Origin: Natrialba swarupiae
Lineage (GTDB): Archaea; Halobacteriota; Halobacteria; Halobacteriales; Natrialbaceae
Length of the DNA: 64,000 bases
Reading direction: 5' to 3'
NCBI RefSeq assembly: GCF_008245225.1
Contig: NZ_VTAW01000002.1
Location: 1-64,000 of the forward strand
Positions 8,314-16,606 of this stretch are shown piece by piece; the stretch's first letter is position 1; each line of letters opens with the position of its first letter. Made by a program: the position numbers and the translations under genes. The notes under the pieces are model-generated. The model was not told the DNA's origin, searched no databases, and was given only the letters and a program-made list of their open reading frames with translations.

Positions 8314-9642
8314 TCACCTCGCGTCGTACTCGATGAATCGGACGTGTACCGTCATCTCGTACCCCGTTCGCTCGTCGATGCGATCGCTTAACGTCCCGGA
8401 GAGTTCCGGATTCGACGCTCCGATCGGCTGTTCGACGGTAATGACGACCGTATCGGGCCGCTCGAGGCCGGTCCCCTCCTTGAGGACCGTCGCCGGTTCG
8501 AACGGCACCCCCTCCTCGAGGAACAGTTCGACCTCGACGACCGAGACGTTCTGGTACGCCGGCTCCTCGAGGACGCTCTCCGTTTCGGCTTCGATCTCGC
8601 TTTCGAGGGTGGCGCGTTCGTACGACGCCCACGTGACGCCGATCAGAAACGTCGAGAGGAGGAGAATGGCGATCGTGAACGCGACGACGTTTCGCCGAAC
8701 CTTCCAGCGTGCGGTCCTCGTCTCCGTCCAGACGTGCGGCCGATACCCCATGATCCACAGCGTGAACAGCCCGGTGACGTTGATCGCCAGGAGGTTGACG
8801 AAGACGAGGATGAGCGACCCGGTCGCGGCGTCGGGAATTCCCCACGCGACCGCGATTCCCGCCGCCGCAGCGGGCGGAATCAGTGCCGCGGCGATCATCA
8901 CGCCGACGAGCGCACTCGAGATGCCGGTCGCGAGACTCAACACGCCGGCGATGCCCGCGCCGAAGGCGATAAACAGCGAGAGGAGATCGGGGAGGAGCCG
9001 CTCGCTGACTTCGTCGATCGCCACGACGTCGATCCCCGGCGGGACGAGCGCCATCGTTCTGGCGAGCCAAGCGAACGCCGTCGCGCCGACGATCGCGAGG
9101 ACGACGCCGACCGCCTGGTACGTGATCCCCTTCCAGAACAGATGGTTCTCGTTGAGAACGGTCCCCACGCTGGCCGCGAGCGCTGGGCCGATCAGCGGCG
9201 CGATCACCATCGAACCGACGACGACGGCAGCCGAATCGAGCAAGAGCCCGGCCGTCGCGACGATCGCGCTGAGAACCGTCATCGTCACGTACACCGGCAG
9301 CGTCGGGATGAGGCTGTCCGAGTTGGCGTACAACTCGTGACGGGCGAGGCGTTCGTCGCTCAGTACATCGCCCGTATACTCCGATTTGAGCGCACCGAAC
9401 GGTTTCGATATCACCGTCTCCGCGGTGACGACGACTGTGTGGTCATCTTCGCCGAGTCCCGCCGCCTGCAGGTCGTCCAGTACGGTCTCGACGGCATTCG
9501 CCGGCAGCGTAAACGAGACGACGGCGGCGTACTCACTCTCGTCGGTGGCGGGAACGACCGTGTAGTCGACCGATTTCGCGTCGAGCGTCGCCAGAATCGG
9601 TTCGCGCGTCTCGGCCCGTAGCGAAATCTCGACGTGGCGCAT
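8314..9642 (-). CDS. TIGR00341/DUF389 family membrane protein
   Basis: 442 aa from MRHVEISLRAETREP; an earlier in-frame ATG (9669) adds nine residues. Residues 1-~75 are a soluble ferredoxin-like head. About residues 110-340 carry several membrane helices with the family hallmarks SAAVVVGSMVIAPLIGPALA and GVMIAAALIPPAAAAGIAVA. The C-terminus returns to a soluble domain. DUF389 proteins are widespread polytopic membrane proteins of unknown transport function. It stands alone between the Trm112-like gene and purA. Confidence 0.85.
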   Translation of the reverse strand: MRHVEISLRAETREPILATLDAKSVDYTVVPATDESEYAAVVSFTLPANAVETVLDDLQAAGLGEDDHTVVVTAETVISKPFGALKSEYTGDVLSDERLARHELYANSDSLIPTLPVYVTMTVLSAIVATAGLLLDSAAVVVGSMVIAPLIGPALAASVGTVLNENHLFWKGITYQAVGVVLAIVGATAFAWLARTMALVPPGIDVVAIDEVSERLLPDLLSLFIAFGAGIAGVLSLATGISSALVGVMIAAALIPPAAAAGIAVAWGIPDAATGSLILVFVNLLAINVTGLFTLWIMGYRPHVWTETRTARWKVRRNVVAFTIAILLLSTFLIGVTWASYERATLESEIEAETESVLEEPAYQNVSVVEVELFLEEGVPFEPATVLKEGTGLERPDTVVITVEQPIGASNPELSGTLSDRIDERTGYEMTVHVRFIEYDAR

Positions 9643-9734
9643 GCGGTACCCGTCACCGGACGGACGCATGAATGATCGCCAAGAGACACGAAGCGGTGAC
9701 TCTCGTCGACCGATGAAAAATCTGAGTGGCGAAG

Positions 9735-11114
9735 CTATTCGGTCGGATTCTCGACGACGACCGTCTCCTCGCGTCCGGGACCGACGCCGACCGCGTAGAT
9801 CGGCGCCTCGAGTTCGTCGCTGATGTACTCGAGGTAGGTGCGGGCGTTTTCGGGGATGGCGTCGTAGCCTTCCGCGGCGACCGCGCTCCAGTCGACTTCC
9901 TCCCAGCCGTCGAACGTGCGGAAGGTCGCCTCACAGCGACCCCACTCCTCGGTCGTCGGGGGCATCGCCTCGAGTTCCTCGCCGTCGAGTTCGTAGCTGT
10001 GGCCGACCTTGACCTCGTCTAAGCCGGCGAGCACGTCGATGTGGTTGACCGCAAGGCCAGTGAAGCCGTTGACGCGCGCGGAGTGGCGCAACATCGGCAT
10101 GTCGAGCCAACCGACGCGGCGGGGGCGACCGGTGACGGTGCCGTACTCGCCGCCCTCCTCGCGGATGTAGGTTGCGAGTTCTTCGTTTTCGCCGTCGCCC
10201 TGCTCGTCGTAGCCCGGCGTGTCGCCTTCGACGCCGCCGAGTTCGGTCGGGAGCGGGCCGCTGCCAACGCGCGTCAGATAGGCCTTGACGATGCCGATGA
10301 TTTCACCCTCGGCGATGACGTTCGGGCTCAGGCCTGTGCCGACTGCTGCGCCGCCCGCGGTCGGGTTCGAGGACGTCACGTATGGGTAGTTCCCGTGATC
10401 GATGTCGATGATCGTCCCCTGGGCACCCTCGAACATGACGGTCTGGCCGTCGGCCATCGCGTCCGTGAGGAAGGCGCTCGCGTTGACGGTCATGTCTTCG
10501 GCGGCGAGACGCTCGCCGAAGTCGTGGAACTCCTCGAAGAGCGCGTCGACGTCGAACGCGTCGGGATCCTCGAGGTCCTCGACGTCGACGCCGTAGACGT
10601 CCTCGACGAGCGCGCGCTTCTGGGGCACGACGTACTCGAGGCGCTCGCGCAGCACATCAGGATCGAGCAGGTCGCCGACGCGGACGCCGCGGCGGCCGGC
10701 CTTGTCCTCGTAGGTCGGGCCGATACCGCGTCCGGTGGTACCGACCTCTTGATCGTCCTCGCTCTTGACGTCCTCCTCGATGCCGTCCAGCACGCGGTGG
10801 AACGGCAGGATGACGTGGGCGCGCTCCGCGACGCGGACGTCGGGGGAGAGACCCTTCTCCTCGAGCGTCGAGATTTCGTCGAACAGCGTTCGTGGGTTGA
10901 CGACGCAGCCGTTGCCGAGAACGCCAACTTTTCCCCGAACGGCACCCGAGGGCACGAGCGATAGCTTGTACTTCTCACCGTCGTGGACGACGGTGTGTCC
11001 GGCGTTGTCTCCGCCCTGATAGCGGGCGACGACATCAGCAGCGTCGCCATAAAGGTCGACGACGCCGCCCTTGCCTTCGTCGCCGAGTTGCGACCCGACG
11101 ATTGTGACGGTCAT
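9735..11114 (-). CDS. purA: Adenylosuccinate synthetase
   Basis: 459 aa from MTVTIVGSQLGDEGKGGVVD. It makes adenylosuccinate from IMP, aspartate and GTP, the first step of the AMP branch of purine synthesis, in the cytoplasm. Visible hallmarks are the GDEGKGG phosphate loop, QGGDNAGHTVVHDGEKYKL with the catalytic histidine, GRGIGPTYEDKAGRRGVRVG, and TGRPRRVGWLDMPMLRHSAR. It is about 30 residues longer than bacterial PurA, from acidic insertions as is usual in haloarchaea. It is transcribed divergently from the winged-helix gene at 11347. Confidence 0.95.
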   Translation of the reverse strand: MTVTIVGSQLGDEGKGGVVDLYGDAADVVARYQGGDNAGHTVVHDGEKYKLSLVPSGAVRGKVGVLGNGCVVNPRTLFDEISTLEEKGLSPDVRVAERAHVILPFHRVLDGIEEDVKSEDDQEVGTTGRGIGPTYEDKAGRRGVRVGDLLDPDVLRERLEYVVPQKRALVEDVYGVDVEDLEDPDAFDVDALFEEFHDFGERLAAEDMTVNASAFLTDAMADGQTVMFEGAQGTIIDIDHGNYPYVTSSNPTAGGAAVGTGLSPNVIAEGEIIGIVKAYLTRVGSGPLPTELGGVEGDTPGYDEQGDGENEELATYIREEGGEYGTVTGRPRRVGWLDMPMLRHSARVNGFTGLAVNHIDVLAGLDEVKVGHSYELDGEELEAMPPTTEEWGRCEATFRTFDGWEEVDWSAVAAEGYDAIPENARTYLEYISDELEAPIYAVGVGPGREETVVVENPTE

Positions 11115-11312
11115 AACAGCGACCGGTTCTTGCCGGGCCGATAAACAGATTACGGTCTTCGCGGCCAAACGCCGGTCGATCGTCACGCGGTCGGACCGAC
11201 CGTCCCACCAACCACTGGCCCCCCGTGACCCAACCTCCGGGAACGGAAGTGTTAACTACTGTCACGAGAGAATGACACGTTAGGACTGGACCCGTCACTC
11301 TGTGAGAGTAAC

Positions 11313-11320
11313 TTTTAAAA
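11313..11320 (+). promoter_or_regulatory. TATA box of the winged-helix gene
   Basis: The self-complementary TTTTAAAA lies 27-34 nt upstream of the ATG at 11347. It falls inside what would be coding sequence if the GTG at 11302 were used, which argues for the downstream ATG. Confidence 0.55.
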
Positions 11321-11346
11321 GGTCCAAAGACAAGTTAACAAATGCC

Positions 11347-11652
11347 ATGATAGACCGACTTGAGAAGGAAGTCGATATGTTGGAACGACATCTGCAGGTC
11401 CTGAAGATGGTCATCGAAAACGAACCGATCGGGATCGTCAAGATGTCGAACGAAACGGGATACCCACATCACAAAGTCCGGTACTCGCTTCGCGTCCTCG
11501 AGGAGGAAAACCTGATCGAGCCCTCGAGCCAGGGGGCGATCAAGACCGAGCGCACCGCCGAGTTCGTCGACGAACTCGACGAGAAACTCGACGATATCGT
11601 CGACAAACTCGACGGAATGAAGATCGAAGACGTCGCCGAGATCGAAAGTTAA
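11347..11652 (+). CDS. Winged-helix transcriptional regulator-like protein
   Basis: 101 aa from MIDRLEKEVDMLERHLQVLK; the GTG at 11302 would include the TATA box. Residues 1-25 form a coiled-coil helix. Residues ~25-70 form a winged helix (GIVKMSNETGYPHHKVRYSL with RVLEEENLIEPSSQGA as recognition helix and wing). Residues 75-101 are a second acidic helix. It is a small DNA-binding protein of a type common in haloarchaea; its target is unknown. It is convergent with the 857-aa gene (7-bp gap) and divergent from purA. Confidence 0.7.
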   Translation: MIDRLEKEVDMLERHLQVLKMVIENEPIGIVKMSNETGYPHHKVRYSLRVLEEENLIEPSSQGAIKTERTAEFVDELDEKLDDIVDKLDGMKIEDVAEIES

Positions 11653-11659
11653 TCTTCTC

Positions 11660-14233
11660 TCAGAGTTCGGGAACGTTCATGTGGAATCCTTCGGAACGTG
11701 ATTCCACCAAACACAGGTGATACCCCTGTTTTCGCGAGAGGTTCACGTAGCTCTGTTTCGAGCCACGGCTGAGAAATCCGCTACTGGTCGCCTGCTCGGT
11801 CACCTCGAGTGCACCTGGGTCGAAGTAACTCGAGGTGACGGCCATCGCTGCGGCGAGATCCGGATAGTTGGCCTTGACCGCTGATGCGGCTTCTTCCATC
11901 TGGACCAGCATCTCTCGGGTCGCTGGCTCCCGAGAATCGTTCAGGCTCACGAGGATCAACGGGTTCCCCATCTTATCGAACGCGACGACGTCGAACGTGA
12001 GTTCGTCGGGAACGTTCTCCGTATCGTCGTCCTCGAGCGAGATCGTCGCGTCGAGTTCGGCCCGATCGATTCGCGGAAGAGCGTCGTAGAGATCCGTCAG
12101 CCCGTCTGCGTGACCCGTATCGCGAATCTCGTAGAGGAGGACGTGGGTGAGCCAGTCGACGAATCGGTACTCCATCGTCGACGTAAGAAACTCGTCGTAG
12201 GGGCGACCGTCGACGGCGGTATCGGCGGCGTCGAACTCCGTGTGGTGTTCGATCCGCAGGTTCGTGTTCACGTCGTCCCGGTTTGCACCGCTCCCGTGAG
12301 CCGACTCGAGGGTCGGATTGCTCTTCGAGTCGTACCGAACGAACAGGTTCGTCCGCGAGAGCGCCTCGCCTGGCGGCAACTGTGTCGACGCACTCGAAGC
12401 GTCGGTAGCGTCGTCTTGCTCTCTGGCCGCTTCGAGCGCCGCTTCGAGTTCACCGATTCGCGACCGAAGGCGCTCGACGGTCTCCGAGAGTTCCGAGTTC
12501 TTCGAGCGAAGTTCGTCGCGTTCGGATTCGAGCGTCGTCGCCTTCGATTCGAGTTCCTCGCGGCGGTTCTCCGCCGCCTCGAGACGCCGTTTGAGTTGTG
12601 TGACTGCTTGACTCGATTTCGCCTGTTCTGGGGTGTTCGAGGACCGTGCGTTCGATGGCTGTAATGCTTCCGTCGGCGACTCACTCGAGTTCGCTCGTGA
12701 CTTACTCGAGGAGGACGTCGTCCGTGAGCCATCGGAGGACGACTCCGTGGTGTCGTTCGCTCGCGAACTACTCGGTTCGGCCGAACTCGAGGCGGCGTTC
12801 GAAGAGCGCGTCGAGCGTGGTTTCGTCCGCCCGGTCGACGAGTTTCGCGCCCGTCGATCCTCACCGGTTCGAGCGCCGTTCGACGGTGAGTTGCCCGACG
12901 TTGATGGTGATCTTTCGGCCGCTCCTTCGGCTGCCGTGTTCTCCGGATCGATCGACGGAATCCGTCGCGTCGACTGCCACTGTTGTTCTTCCTCGAACCG
13001 TTCTTCCAGAGGCTCGTCGGTCGGCTCCTCCTGGCCCTCCGGCCGACCGTCGTCCCGTGTGGCTGAGGAGTCCGATTCCTCGTCGCGGATCGTCACCGAT
13101 CCGTCATCGACGTCATCTTCGGTCCAGGAGATGTCGTTTCGATCCAACTCCTCCGCGGCAGCCTCGACTTCGTCGGGGTCGAGTGCCGATTCGTCTTCGG
13201 AACTACTCACATCCGCTGTCTCCGAGGCCTTACTCGAGCGGGCGCGTTCTCCGGTAGCGGTCGGATCTGTGGGTTCGGTTGGCCCCGACTCTGGATCCGC
13301 TTGCTCCGAGTGGTCGACATCCAGATCTGGCGACGGATCCGGACTCGATTCACCCTCCGGCCGTACAGAGTCGGTATCCTGGCTCCCCTCAGCCGCCACG
13401 GAACCGCTGATCGTGTCGTCCTCGAGTGTTACCGACTCCGTTGGCGAATCGTCGGTGATCCCGGCTGACTCTTCCTCGGAGTCGGTTTCGATCGCTAACG
13501 AGCCGTCGTCTGCGGTGATGCCCTCGATTCCGGATCCGGTGTCCGAATCGGACGAACTGCTCTCCCTGTCGGACGGGTCGCTGTCGGAGATATCGATCGA
13601 TCCGACCGACAGCGACTCGAGCGAGGAACTATCCTCGGTCGGAGACGAGGTTTCCGATGCCGACGATGCCGACGATGCCGACCCGTCGTGGTTCGTTTCG
13701 GGAACGTCGGTGACCTCGAGGTCGACGTTGATGACTTCGTAGATGCCGATCTCGTCGTTCGCCCGTTCGAACGCTTCGTCGCCGGTGATGAGTCGTTCGG
13801 CGTTTCCGATGTACGCGGCAGCCATCCGGCGACCGCCGTAGTAGACGGCGTAGTAGTCCCCGCTCAAGACGTTCTCGCTCAGTTCGATGTATCCGGTAAA
13901 CGATCCGTCCTGAAGCGTGGCGTCGACGTCCTCGAGGGGTGTTTCGTTCGTGTAGTAGTTCGCACGTGTTTCGCCGCCGCGTTCGTCCATAGAGCAAAGC
14001 AACGGGAGCGAGGGGTGGGGTGCCTGATAGATCGTTCCGGAGGCGTTCTCGAAGTCGTCGATGTCGCCGTCGAAAACGCCGACGATTCGACCGTTGAGCA
14101 TGAACAGCCAGGTCCCGGCTCCGGAGACCGCCCCCGAAAACCCGTCGTCAGCGAGATCAGAAAGGCCGTCGTAACCCCCACTAAACGAGCGAGAGTCCCA
14201 TTGCTCGACGCGCTTTTTCGTGCGCGAGTGCAT
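11660..14233 (-). CDS. 857-aa multidomain protein: sensor-like head, acidic linker, coiled coil, nuclease-like tail
   Basis: Residues 1-~165 form a folded head (GTWLFMLNGRIVGVFDGDID, later GDYYAVYYGGRRMAAAYIGN) whose repeated 'output/presence' strands recall PATAN/DUF4388-type domains. Residues ~165-540 are S/D/E/T-rich disorder. A coiled coil follows (QLKRRLEAAENRREELESKA continuing to ~residue 625). The C-terminal ~220 residues (LTFDVVAFDKMGNPLILVSL, then NDSREPATREMLVQM) have the beta-D...beta pattern of PD-(D/E)XK-like folds, but a catalytic E-x-K is not clear. From memory it may be the haloarchaeal DUF7527 family. No signal peptide. Its role is unknown. Confidence 0.7.
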   Translation of the reverse strand: MHSRTKKRVEQWDSRSFSGGYDGLSDLADDGFSGAVSGAGTWLFMLNGRIVGVFDGDIDDFENASGTIYQAPHPSLPLLCSMDERGGETRANYYTNETPLEDVDATLQDGSFTGYIELSENVLSGDYYAVYYGGRRMAAAYIGNAERLITGDEAFERANDEIGIYEVINVDLEVTDVPETNHDGSASSASSASETSSPTEDSSSLESLSVGSIDISDSDPSDRESSSSDSDTGSGIEGITADDGSLAIETDSEEESAGITDDSPTESVTLEDDTISGSVAAEGSQDTDSVRPEGESSPDPSPDLDVDHSEQADPESGPTEPTDPTATGERARSSKASETADVSSSEDESALDPDEVEAAAEELDRNDISWTEDDVDDGSVTIRDEESDSSATRDDGRPEGQEEPTDEPLEERFEEEQQWQSTRRIPSIDPENTAAEGAAERSPSTSGNSPSNGARTGEDRRARNSSTGRTKPRSTRSSNAASSSAEPSSSRANDTTESSSDGSRTTSSSSKSRANSSESPTEALQPSNARSSNTPEQAKSSQAVTQLKRRLEAAENRREELESKATTLESERDELRSKNSELSETVERLRSRIGELEAALEAAREQDDATDASSASTQLPPGEALSRTNLFVRYDSKSNPTLESAHGSGANRDDVNTNLRIEHHTEFDAADTAVDGRPYDEFLTSTMEYRFVDWLTHVLLYEIRDTGHADGLTDLYDALPRIDRAELDATISLEDDDTENVPDELTFDVVAFDKMGNPLILVSLNDSREPATREMLVQMEEAASAVKANYPDLAAAMAVTSSYFDPGALEVTEQATSSGFLSRGSKQSYVNLSRKQGYHLCLVESRSEGFHMNVPEL

Positions 14234-14270
14234 AGTTTAACAAGCGGGAAGCAGGACAAATACGTTTCGC

Positions 14271-14549
14271 CTAGATTTTCGACTCCGCATCTTCGGCGAG
14301 TTCTTTCATCCGCTTGCCGATTCGACCCGCACTCGAGAACTCGTCTTTGCTCATCGCCGACGCGAGCGCGTTTCCGAGGACGAAGACGGCGTGTTTGTGT
14401 TCACTCTTCGATTTGTGGACGTGGGAAGGGTCAACGTCCAGCTGGCGGTACGGTTCGAACAGTTCCTCGTCGACTTCCTCGCGGTCAGCGAAGTACTCCA
14501 TGATGACGACGAGTTCTTCGTGTAACTCGAGAAGTTCGTCCTTGTGCAT
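14271..14549 (-). CDS. UPF0058 family protein
   Basis: 92 aa from MHKDELLELHEELVVIMEYF. This all-helical small protein matches the archaeal UPF0058 family along its length, including PSHVHKSKSEHKHAVFVLGN and the ALASAMSKDEFSSAGRIGKR end. It is cytoplasmic. No biochemical function has been assigned to the family that I know of. The open frame extends upstream, but only the ATG at 14549 gives the family's N-terminus. Confidence 0.85.
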   Translation of the reverse strand: MHKDELLELHEELVVIMEYFADREEVDEELFEPYRQLDVDPSHVHKSKSEHKHAVFVLGNALASAMSKDEFSSAGRIGKRMKELAEDAESKI

Positions 14550-14692
14550 GGACGTGCGTACGAACGGTTTCGGCTTAAGGATTGTGTGCACCCGGCTCTC
14601 ACTACCGGTTGGCAATCGACTCGAACGTACCCAGCAATCAGTTTCGGCAATCCGGGGAACTGGCGGGCGTTCTCGTCGGCAATCGGCCCCGA

Positions 14693-15850
14693 TCAGTCGG
14701 CGGCAACCTGTGTCTCGCCGTCGCGTTGGCCGACCGGGAACCAGGCGAGTTCGTGGTCGGCCGTGACGCGAACCGCGACGCGCTCGTCGAGGTCGATCCG
14801 ATCGGAGTGGTTGTGCATACACTCGATCGTCTCGCCGGAGTCGAGTTCGACGCGGTAGAGAACTGTCGGACCGAGGTATCTGCGGTAGACCACGCGGCCG
14901 TTGGCTTCCGCTGCGTTCGACGGATAGGCGGTAACGTCGTCCGGTCGAACGAGCAGATCGATATCCGTTCCGTCGTACTGGTGAGCGAGGCCGTTGACGT
15001 CGTCACGGAGCACGCGACCGAGGGCGGTATCGACGTGGTCGCCGTGGACTGAACCCGAGAGGAAACTTGCGTGTCCGAGAAACCCGGCGACGAACCGCGA
15101 TTTGGGGTCTTGGAAGACGCGTTCGGGCGTATCGACCTGCTCGAGTGTACCGTCGTACATGACGGCGACGCGGTCGGAGATCGACAGCGCCTCCTCCTGG
15201 TCGTGCGTGACCGAAATTGCGGTGACGCCTGCCTCCTTGATGATTCGGCGAACCTCCTCGCGCATCTCGACGCGGAGATCGACGTCGAGGTTGGAAAACG
15301 GTTCGTCGAGCAACAGCATCTCGGGTTCGGGTGCGAGCGATCTGGCGAGCGCGATCCGCTGTTGTTGCCCGCCCGAGAGCTCTTCGGGATAATGTTCCCC
15401 GTGGCTCTCGAGACCGACCAACTCGAGCAGTTCCTCGACGCGTGCGTCGCGTTGCTCGTCAGTCCACTTCTGCAGGCCGAAAGCGACGTTCTCGCGTGCG
15501 GTGAGATGGGGGAAGAGCGCGAACTCCTGGAAGACGACGCCGACACCGCGTTCCTCGGGCGGAACGAACCGGCCCTCGCCCGCGACGGCGCTATCGTCCA
15601 ACCGGATGTGACCCGCGCTGGGTCGCTCGAGACCGGCGATCAACCGGAGTGTCGTCGTCTTTCCACAGCCGGACGGACCAAGCAGCGTCAGAATTTCTCC
15701 GTCACGAACCGACAGGGAGAGACCTGAAATGACGTCTTCGGTTCCGAACTGTTTCGCGACGTTATCGAGTTCGAGAACGACGTCGCCAGACGTCGAATCG
15801 GATTCTCGAGCAGGGTCGTCCGTCGTCGTGAGTAGTTGTCCGTTCGCCAT
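14693..15850 (-). CDS. ABC transporter ATP-binding protein, iron/thiamine type (FbpC-like)
   Basis: 385 aa. The protein contains the Walker A motif LLGPSGCGKTTTLRL, Q-loop VVFQEFALFP, ABC signature LSGGQQQRIALARSL, Walker B MLLLDEPFSNLD and switch histidine SVTHDQEEALS, then a C-terminal TOBE-like domain (~270-385). The order and length fit CysA/PotA/FbpC-class importers. No permease or binding protein is adjacent, so partners must be elsewhere. A DtxR-type palindrome between its TATA box and start suggests control by a metal-responsive repressor, consistent with iron or manganese import. Substrate is an inference. Confidence 0.85.
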   Translation of the reverse strand: MANGQLLTTTDDPARESDSTSGDVVLELDNVAKQFGTEDVISGLSLSVRDGEILTLLGPSGCGKTTTLRLIAGLERPSAGHIRLDDSAVAGEGRFVPPEERGVGVVFQEFALFPHLTARENVAFGLQKWTDEQRDARVEELLELVGLESHGEHYPEELSGGQQQRIALARSLAPEPEMLLLDEPFSNLDVDLRVEMREEVRRIIKEAGVTAISVTHDQEEALSISDRVAVMYDGTLEQVDTPERVFQDPKSRFVAGFLGHASFLSGSVHGDHVDTALGRVLRDDVNGLAHQYDGTDIDLLVRPDDVTAYPSNAAEANGRVVYRRYLGPTVLYRVELDSGETIECMHNHSDRIDLDERVAVRVTADHELAWFPVGQRDGETQVAAD

Positions 15851-15885
15851 TGTCGAGCCCCCGGCGTCTGCCGGCGCACATTCGA

Positions 15886-15901
15886 TTTAGGGGTGCCTAA
15901 A
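15886..15901. promoter_or_regulatory. DtxR-family-type operator, TTTAGG-N4-CCTAAA
   Basis: A perfect 6-4-6 palindrome lies 36 nt upstream of the ABC ATPase start and immediately downstream of its TATA-like box (15906-15913, TTATAATT on the plus strand), over the expected transcription start. DtxR-family regulators, including haloarchaeal Idr/SirR-type repressors, bind inverted repeats resembling TTAGG-N-CCTAA. Binding here is inferred from sequence only. Confidence 0.65.
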
Positions 15902-15965
15902 ACACTTATAATTGCCGGTCCGTTCCCGGCGGCCGGGAGTGACAGTTTGACGCGGCGGTGAGACG

Positions 15966-16436
15966 TTACAACTCGACGCCCGACGGAATCAAGCTGTGCT
16001 GTCGGAGGAGGTTCCCTTCGTCGTCGTACACCAGGAACGTCCGTTTGTCGTAGGTAACGAAGTGGTCGCCCTCGAGGCTAATCTCCACGTCGTACCGTCC
16101 CTCGTCGTCGGAGGCGTCTTCGCCGTATCCGCGTGCGGCCCGAATAAATTGCAAGACGTCCTCGGCCTCCTCGTTGAGTTCGAGGATGAACTCCCCCGTG
16201 ATCCGGTTCGTCACACTTACCACGCCCGACGCGTCCGCCTCCAACGGCTCCTGTAGTCGGAGGGCAACGTCGGTTTCGGCCGCCTCGAGCGCGTCGCCGT
16301 CGGGACCAGTAAGGCGCTCACGGAGCATCGTCGCCGGGCCGGTAAAGTCAATAGTTACCGAGGGTTTGCTCGGTTCGTCGCCGGTTTCGACCCAGTCGAT
16401 ATTGCTGACAGTTAACGTGAAATGCTCGCGCCTCAT
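15966..16436 (-). CDS. DUF5793 family protein
   Basis: 156 aa from MRREHFTLTVSNIDWVETGD. The whole length matches the haloarchaeal DUF5793 pattern: PSVTIDFTGPATMLRERLTG, an acidic middle with DVALRLQEPLEADASGVVSV, and a beta-rich end GDHFVTYDKRTFLVYDDEGN. It is cytoplasmic, with no known function. The frame stays open upstream to 16721, but that part is basic and unlike the family. It is transcribed divergently from the secretion ATPase gene. Confidence 0.8.
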   Translation of the reverse strand: MRREHFTLTVSNIDWVETGDEPSKPSVTIDFTGPATMLRERLTGPDGDALEAAETDVALRLQEPLEADASGVVSVTNRITGEFILELNEEAEDVLQFIRAARGYGEDASDDEGRYDVEISLEGDHFVTYDKRTFLVYDDEGNLLRQHSLIPSGVEL

Positions 16437-16606
16437 TCCGTACCAGTCGGTTAGCGCTCCCACCGTATGAACGTAACGCACGATACGTCGACAATCTAAC
16501 CGATCTCCCGAACCCGTTCGTCGTTTGCGAGTTTCCACACGGCCAACCGATTTAAGGGCCGGCCGACCCGAGACTGGATAGAACCGAGTTGGCCCTCGGG
16601 AGATCG

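Noticed and set aside
8036-9070. Long extension upstream of the Trm112-like gene
   Set aside because: The N-terminal part is an arginine-rich shadow of the DUF389 gene; only the last 66 residues match a known family.
10041-10964. Long open frame opposite purA
   Set aside because: GC-rich haloarchaeal genes create long antisense open frames; codon use and protein composition match a shadow of purA, whose motifs are clear.
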